Below the pieces are notes generated by a model. That model was not told the origin of the DNA and did no database searches. It saw only the letters and a program-made list of their open reading frames with translations. From Bacteroidales bacterium (lineage in GTDB: Bacteria; Bacteroidota; Bacteroidia; Bacteroidales; UBA10428): 41,734 bases of DNA. Below are positions 41,227-41,734 of the stretch, piece by piece (position 1 is the stretch's first letter; every line of letters starts with the position of its first letter). The translations under genes were made by a program, and so were the position numbers. Location: NCBI GenBank assembly GCA_016934055.1, contig JAFGTR010000103.1:1-41734 (forward strand). Reading direction: 5' to 3'.

Positions 41227-41734
41227 TTATTTCACCAGGAGTTTCCCGGTATAGGTTTCTGAATCAGCCATAACAACCACAATATATGATCCCTTGGGAA
41301 GACCACTGACACTAAGGGAATCCGAATTACTGTTCAGCATGCTGTTGATGACAGTCATCCCATTCGCATTAATCACTTTCAGGTTTACATTACGTTCCTG
41401 ATCGATGCCGGAAATCCTGACATAATCCGTGGCAGGATTCGGGTATATACTCAATGCTTTTTTATTCTCTTTGTAATGCTCAAGAATACCTGTAGTCTGA
41501 GGCAACAATACTGCATCTATCACATGCACAACACCATTATCGGCTTCAATATCGGCCAGTGTTACTTTGACACTATTGATGAATACACCATCCCCATTGA
41601 TTGTAACAGTGATGTCATTACTCAACAGGGTGGAAATGGTCTGACCATCTGAAAGGTCAGTCGACATAGCTTTGGCGCCAACAACATGGTAAAGCAGGAT
41701 GTCAGCCAGCGTACCTGTCGGGTCGGCCAGCAGG
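41227..41734 (-). CDS. FAS1-domain secreted protein with T9SS sorting tail, 5' end missing
   Basis: The frame runs from the window edge to a stop at 41227, about 169 residues seen, with no start in view; an internal ATG at 41667 is not the real start, because the frame upstream continues as FAS1 sequence (DILLYHVVGAKA). The FAS1 domain closes with TVTINGDGVFINSVKV and NGVVHVIDAVLLP, the usual H2 motif. The C-terminal domain (SIYPNPATDYVRISGI to YTGKLLVK) is the type A T9SS sorting domain. It is exported by T9SS, probably as an adhesin. Further domains upstream cannot be seen. Confidence 0.9.
   Translation of the reverse strand, partial: LLADPTGTLADILLYHVVGAKAMSTDLSDGQTISTLLSNDITVTINGDGVFINSVKVTLADIEADNGVVHVIDAVLLPQTTGILEHYKENKKALSIYPNPATDYVRISGIDQERNVNLKVINANGMTVINSMLNSNSDSLSVSGLPKGSYIVVVMADSETYTGKLLVK

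Overview
The window (about 40% GC by eye) is chromosomal DNA of a member of the Bacteroidota, probably an anaerobic Bacteroidales- or Marinilabiliales-like organism. The evidence is C-terminal T9SS sorting domains on two secreted proteins, a Reg_prop/Y_Y_Y hybrid histidine kinase, a DUF4386 protein, a TorF-like porin, SusD-free glycan hydrolases, -7 elements of the TAnnTTTG type and weak Shine-Dalgarno sequences. I see no tRNA, rRNA, CRISPR array, phage or intact insertion sequence.

Layout. 1-554: 3'-truncated unknown gene. 765-2860: DUF4386 protein, MDR-family oxidoreductase and a small membrane protein. 2943-4463: Tat-exported C_GCAxxG_C_C protein and a GIN-domain (DUF2807) protein. 4484-6474: YtrA-type GntR regulator with an ABC permease/ATPase pair and a candidate operator upstream. 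6964-10521: very large hybrid sensor kinase. 10546-13369: divergent thymidylate-synthase-fold protein, lipoprotein, DoxX protein and GT2 glycosyltransferase. 13652-20201: a Crp/Fnr regulator divergent from a seven-gene sulfur-carrier/Hdr-like operon (DsrE-like, TusA, MvhD-like, two HdrA-like flavoproteins, a small winged-helix protein and a QmoC-like membrane protein). 20416-22786: torF-like/PII/amt ammonium operon behind an AT-rich promoter with three evenly spaced ACCCCC motifs. 23216-25870: homoserine dehydrogenase and a DEAD-box helicase. 26587-32188: GH2-like lipoprotein, RNase H with a changed active-site residue, and a SASA/CE6-like esterase with T9SS tail. 32466-32692: chain of hairpins with a repeated 12-13-mer. 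32740-35502: SnoaL-like lipoprotein, DUF6599 and DUF362 proteins. 35622-39123: heterodimeric ABC exporter. 39133-39260: tandem GC-rich palindromes. 39476-40989: second, classical FNR-like regulator and a helical-bundle protein. 41227-41734: 5'-truncated FAS1-domain T9SS protein.

The most interesting block is 14343-20201. It resembles QmoABC or HdrA/MvhD/HdrC-E electron-transfer modules of sulfate reducers and methanogens. However, it is joined to DsrE and TusA sulfur carriers, carries neither an HdrB-type (CCG) subunit nor aprAB/sat, and sits next to a Crp/Fnr gene with a perfect TGTGAT-N4-ATCACA palindrome in the divergent promoter. I infer a membrane system that moves electrons between the quinone pool and a protein-bound sulfane-sulfur or soluble redox partner. 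Direction and substrate cannot be read from the sequence.
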